The position numbers and the translations under genes were made by a program. Positions 4,448-5,522 of a stretch of DNA of 5,522 nucleotides are shown piece by piece. Source of the DNA: Rhodanobacteraceae bacterium (lineage in GTDB: Bacteria > Pseudomonadota > Gammaproteobacteria > Xanthomonadales > SZUA-5); contig QIMA01000221.1 of assembly GCA_003233535.1 (NCBI GenBank), positions 1 through 5,522 on the forward strand, read 5' to 3'. Position 1 is the stretch's first letter. Each line of letters starts with the position of its first letter. The notes below the pieces were generated by a model. That model worked only from the letters and a program-made list of their open reading frames with translations. It was not told the DNA's origin and did no database searches.

Positions 4448-5522
4448 TTGAGCAAACGCCCCTACAACAAACCCGCTGGCGGTTGGGATTCGCTGATCAG
4501 CTCGCTGCGCGCGGTGCGTGCCGAGGGCATCGTCGGCAAAGGCGCGAGGACGATGTTGCGCGCCAATCAGCCGCAGGGTTTTGACTGCCCCGGCTGCGCG
4601 TGGCCGGATCGCAACCCGCATTCGACCTTTGAGTTCTGCGAAAACGGGGTCAAGGCGGTTGCCGCCGAGGCCACTTCCAAGCGCATCGGCGCCGAGTTCT
4701 TTGCCGAGCACACGGTGAGTTGGTTGGCTGAGCAGTCTGATCAATGGCTGGAAGCGCAGGGTCGGCTTGCCGAGCCGCTGGTTTACGAGGCCAGCTCCGA
4801 TCACTATCGACCGATTGCCTGGGACGCCGCGTTTGCGCTGATCGCCAAGCATTTGCACGCGCAGCTATCGCCAGACCGGGCGCTGTTCTACACCTCGGGT
4901 CGGGCGTCTAACGAAGCGGCCTATCTGTACCAGCTGTTCGTACGCGAATTCGGAACCAACAATCTGCCGGACTGCTCCAACCTGTGCCACGAGGCTTCGG
5001 GCGTGGCCATGGGCGAGCAGATTGGCACCGGTAAGGGCACGGTAACGCTCGACGACTTTGAACACTGCGATGCGATCTTTATTTTCGGTCAGAATCCGGG
5101 TACTAACCACCCGCGCATGCTGGGTGAACTGCGCGCAGCGGCCAAGCGCGGCTGCCAGATTGTCGCGGTCAATCCGCTGCGCGAACGCGGGCTGGAGCGA
5201 TTCACCAATCCGCAGAGCCCGCGGGAGATGCTCACTGGCGGCAGTACCTCGATAGCCACTCACTACTACACGCCGCGCATCGGTGGCGATCTAGCGCTGC
5301 TCACGGGCATGCTCAAGTGCGTGTTCGATTGGGATGCGCTCGATCACGAATTCGTCGCCAAGCACACCGTTGGCGTCGATTTGCTTAGAGCCAGCGCTGC
5401 GGCGGCTGACTGGGAACAGATTGAACAACAGTCGGGCCTAGTCCGTGAGCAGATCGAAGAGGCAGCAAAGGTTTATTGCGACAGTCAGGCCACGCTGTTC
5501 TGCTGGGGGATGGGGATTACCC
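4448..5522 (+). CDS. FdhF/YdeP-family molybdopterin oxidoreductase, partial (3' end outside window)
   Basis: The first 358 residues of an enzyme normally about 750-780 long. The family is a formate-dehydrogenase-H-like group binding bis-MGD molybdenum cofactor; E. coli YdeP, linked to acid resistance, belongs here. Landmarks in order are KPAGGW (residues 8-13), DCPGCAWPD (46-54; C47, C50), FEFCENG with C64, YTSGRASNEAAYLYQLFVREFGTNN (148-172), PDCSNLCHEAS (174-184), GKGTVTLDDFEHCD, and GQNPGTNHPRMLGELR with NPLRERGLERF. By position, C180 in NLCHE corresponds to the selenocysteine of E. coli FdhF, a likely Mo ligand. Only three cysteines occur in the N-terminal iron-sulfur region, so a standard four-Cys [4Fe-4S] site is not evident. 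The substrate is unknown and formate should not be assumed. There is no signal peptide, so it is cytosolic. The start is TTG at 4448. The frame stays open to the window edge without defects. Confidence 0.93.
   Translation, partial: MSKRPYNKPAGGWDSLISSLRAVRAEGIVGKGARTMLRANQPQGFDCPGCAWPDRNPHSTFEFCENGVKAVAAEATSKRIGAEFFAEHTVSWLAEQSDQWLEAQGRLAEPLVYEASSDHYRPIAWDAAFALIAKHLHAQLSPDRALFYTSGRASNEAAYLYQLFVREFGTNNLPDCSNLCHEASGVAMGEQIGTGKGTVTLDDFEHCDAIFIFGQNPGTNHPRMLGELRAAAKRGCQIVAVNPLRERGLERFTNPQSPREMLTGGSTSIATHYYTPRIGGDLALLTGMLKCVFDWDALDHEFVAKHTVGVDLLRASAAAADWEQIEQQSGLVREQIEEAAKVYCDSQATLFCWGMGIT

Noticed and set aside
4449..4858. The upstream part of a 242-codon minus-strand ORF (4130-4858) as a real gene
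   Set aside because: This part is antisense to the strongly conserved oxidoreductase N-terminus. Only the portion below about 4440 looks protein-like, and it is reported as a gene remnant.

Overview
The window comes from a moderately high-GC gammaproteobacterium. The clearest sign is the divergent pair pmbA/tldE and yjgA/darP, an arrangement also found in Escherichia coli. The species cannot be named from this sequence. An RcnB-like protein with a long Asp-Arg-Arg repeat would suit a Xanthomonadales-like relative, but that is only an impression.

Layout. Positions 1-999 (minus) hold the first 333 codons of pmbA, cut off by the window edge. A 71-bp divergent spacer leads to yjgA/darP on the plus strand (1071-1622). 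Downstream is a gene-free stretch of about 360 bp. It holds a MITE-like pair of inverted repeats (1685-1851), a strong bidirectional terminator (1920-1949) and a perfect 16-bp inverted repeat (1605-1620 and 1960-1975) that brackets everything else. The next gene is convergent: an exported RcnB-family protein (1982-2872, minus) carrying 19 consecutive DRRX tetrapeptides. Upstream of it lie a 13-bp hyphenated inverted repeat (2962-3012) and the remnant of a DUF2277 gene (about 3016-3120).

A compact minus-strand group follows: a short, probably C-terminally truncated protein (3830-4042), a 92-residue zinc-ribbon protein (3568-3846) and a GFA-family zinc protein (3147-3548). The stop codon of the GFA gene lies inside a third copy of the MITE-end repeat. 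Positions 4105-4388 look like a frameshifted gene remnant. The window ends inside a plus-strand FdhF/YdeP-family molybdopterin oxidoreductase (from 4448), which starts at TTG behind a good ribosome binding site.

How the genes relate. PmbA and YjgA are housekeeping genes. The rest (3013-4447) looks like an accessory patch of small zinc proteins, gene fragments and dispersed repeats, consistent with repeated insertion and deletion between conserved blocks. I see no phage, CRISPR, tRNA, rRNA, complete transposase gene or clearly new defence system. The most unusual features are the dispersed repeat family, whose end supplies a stop codon and a possible start codon, and the expanded DRRX array.
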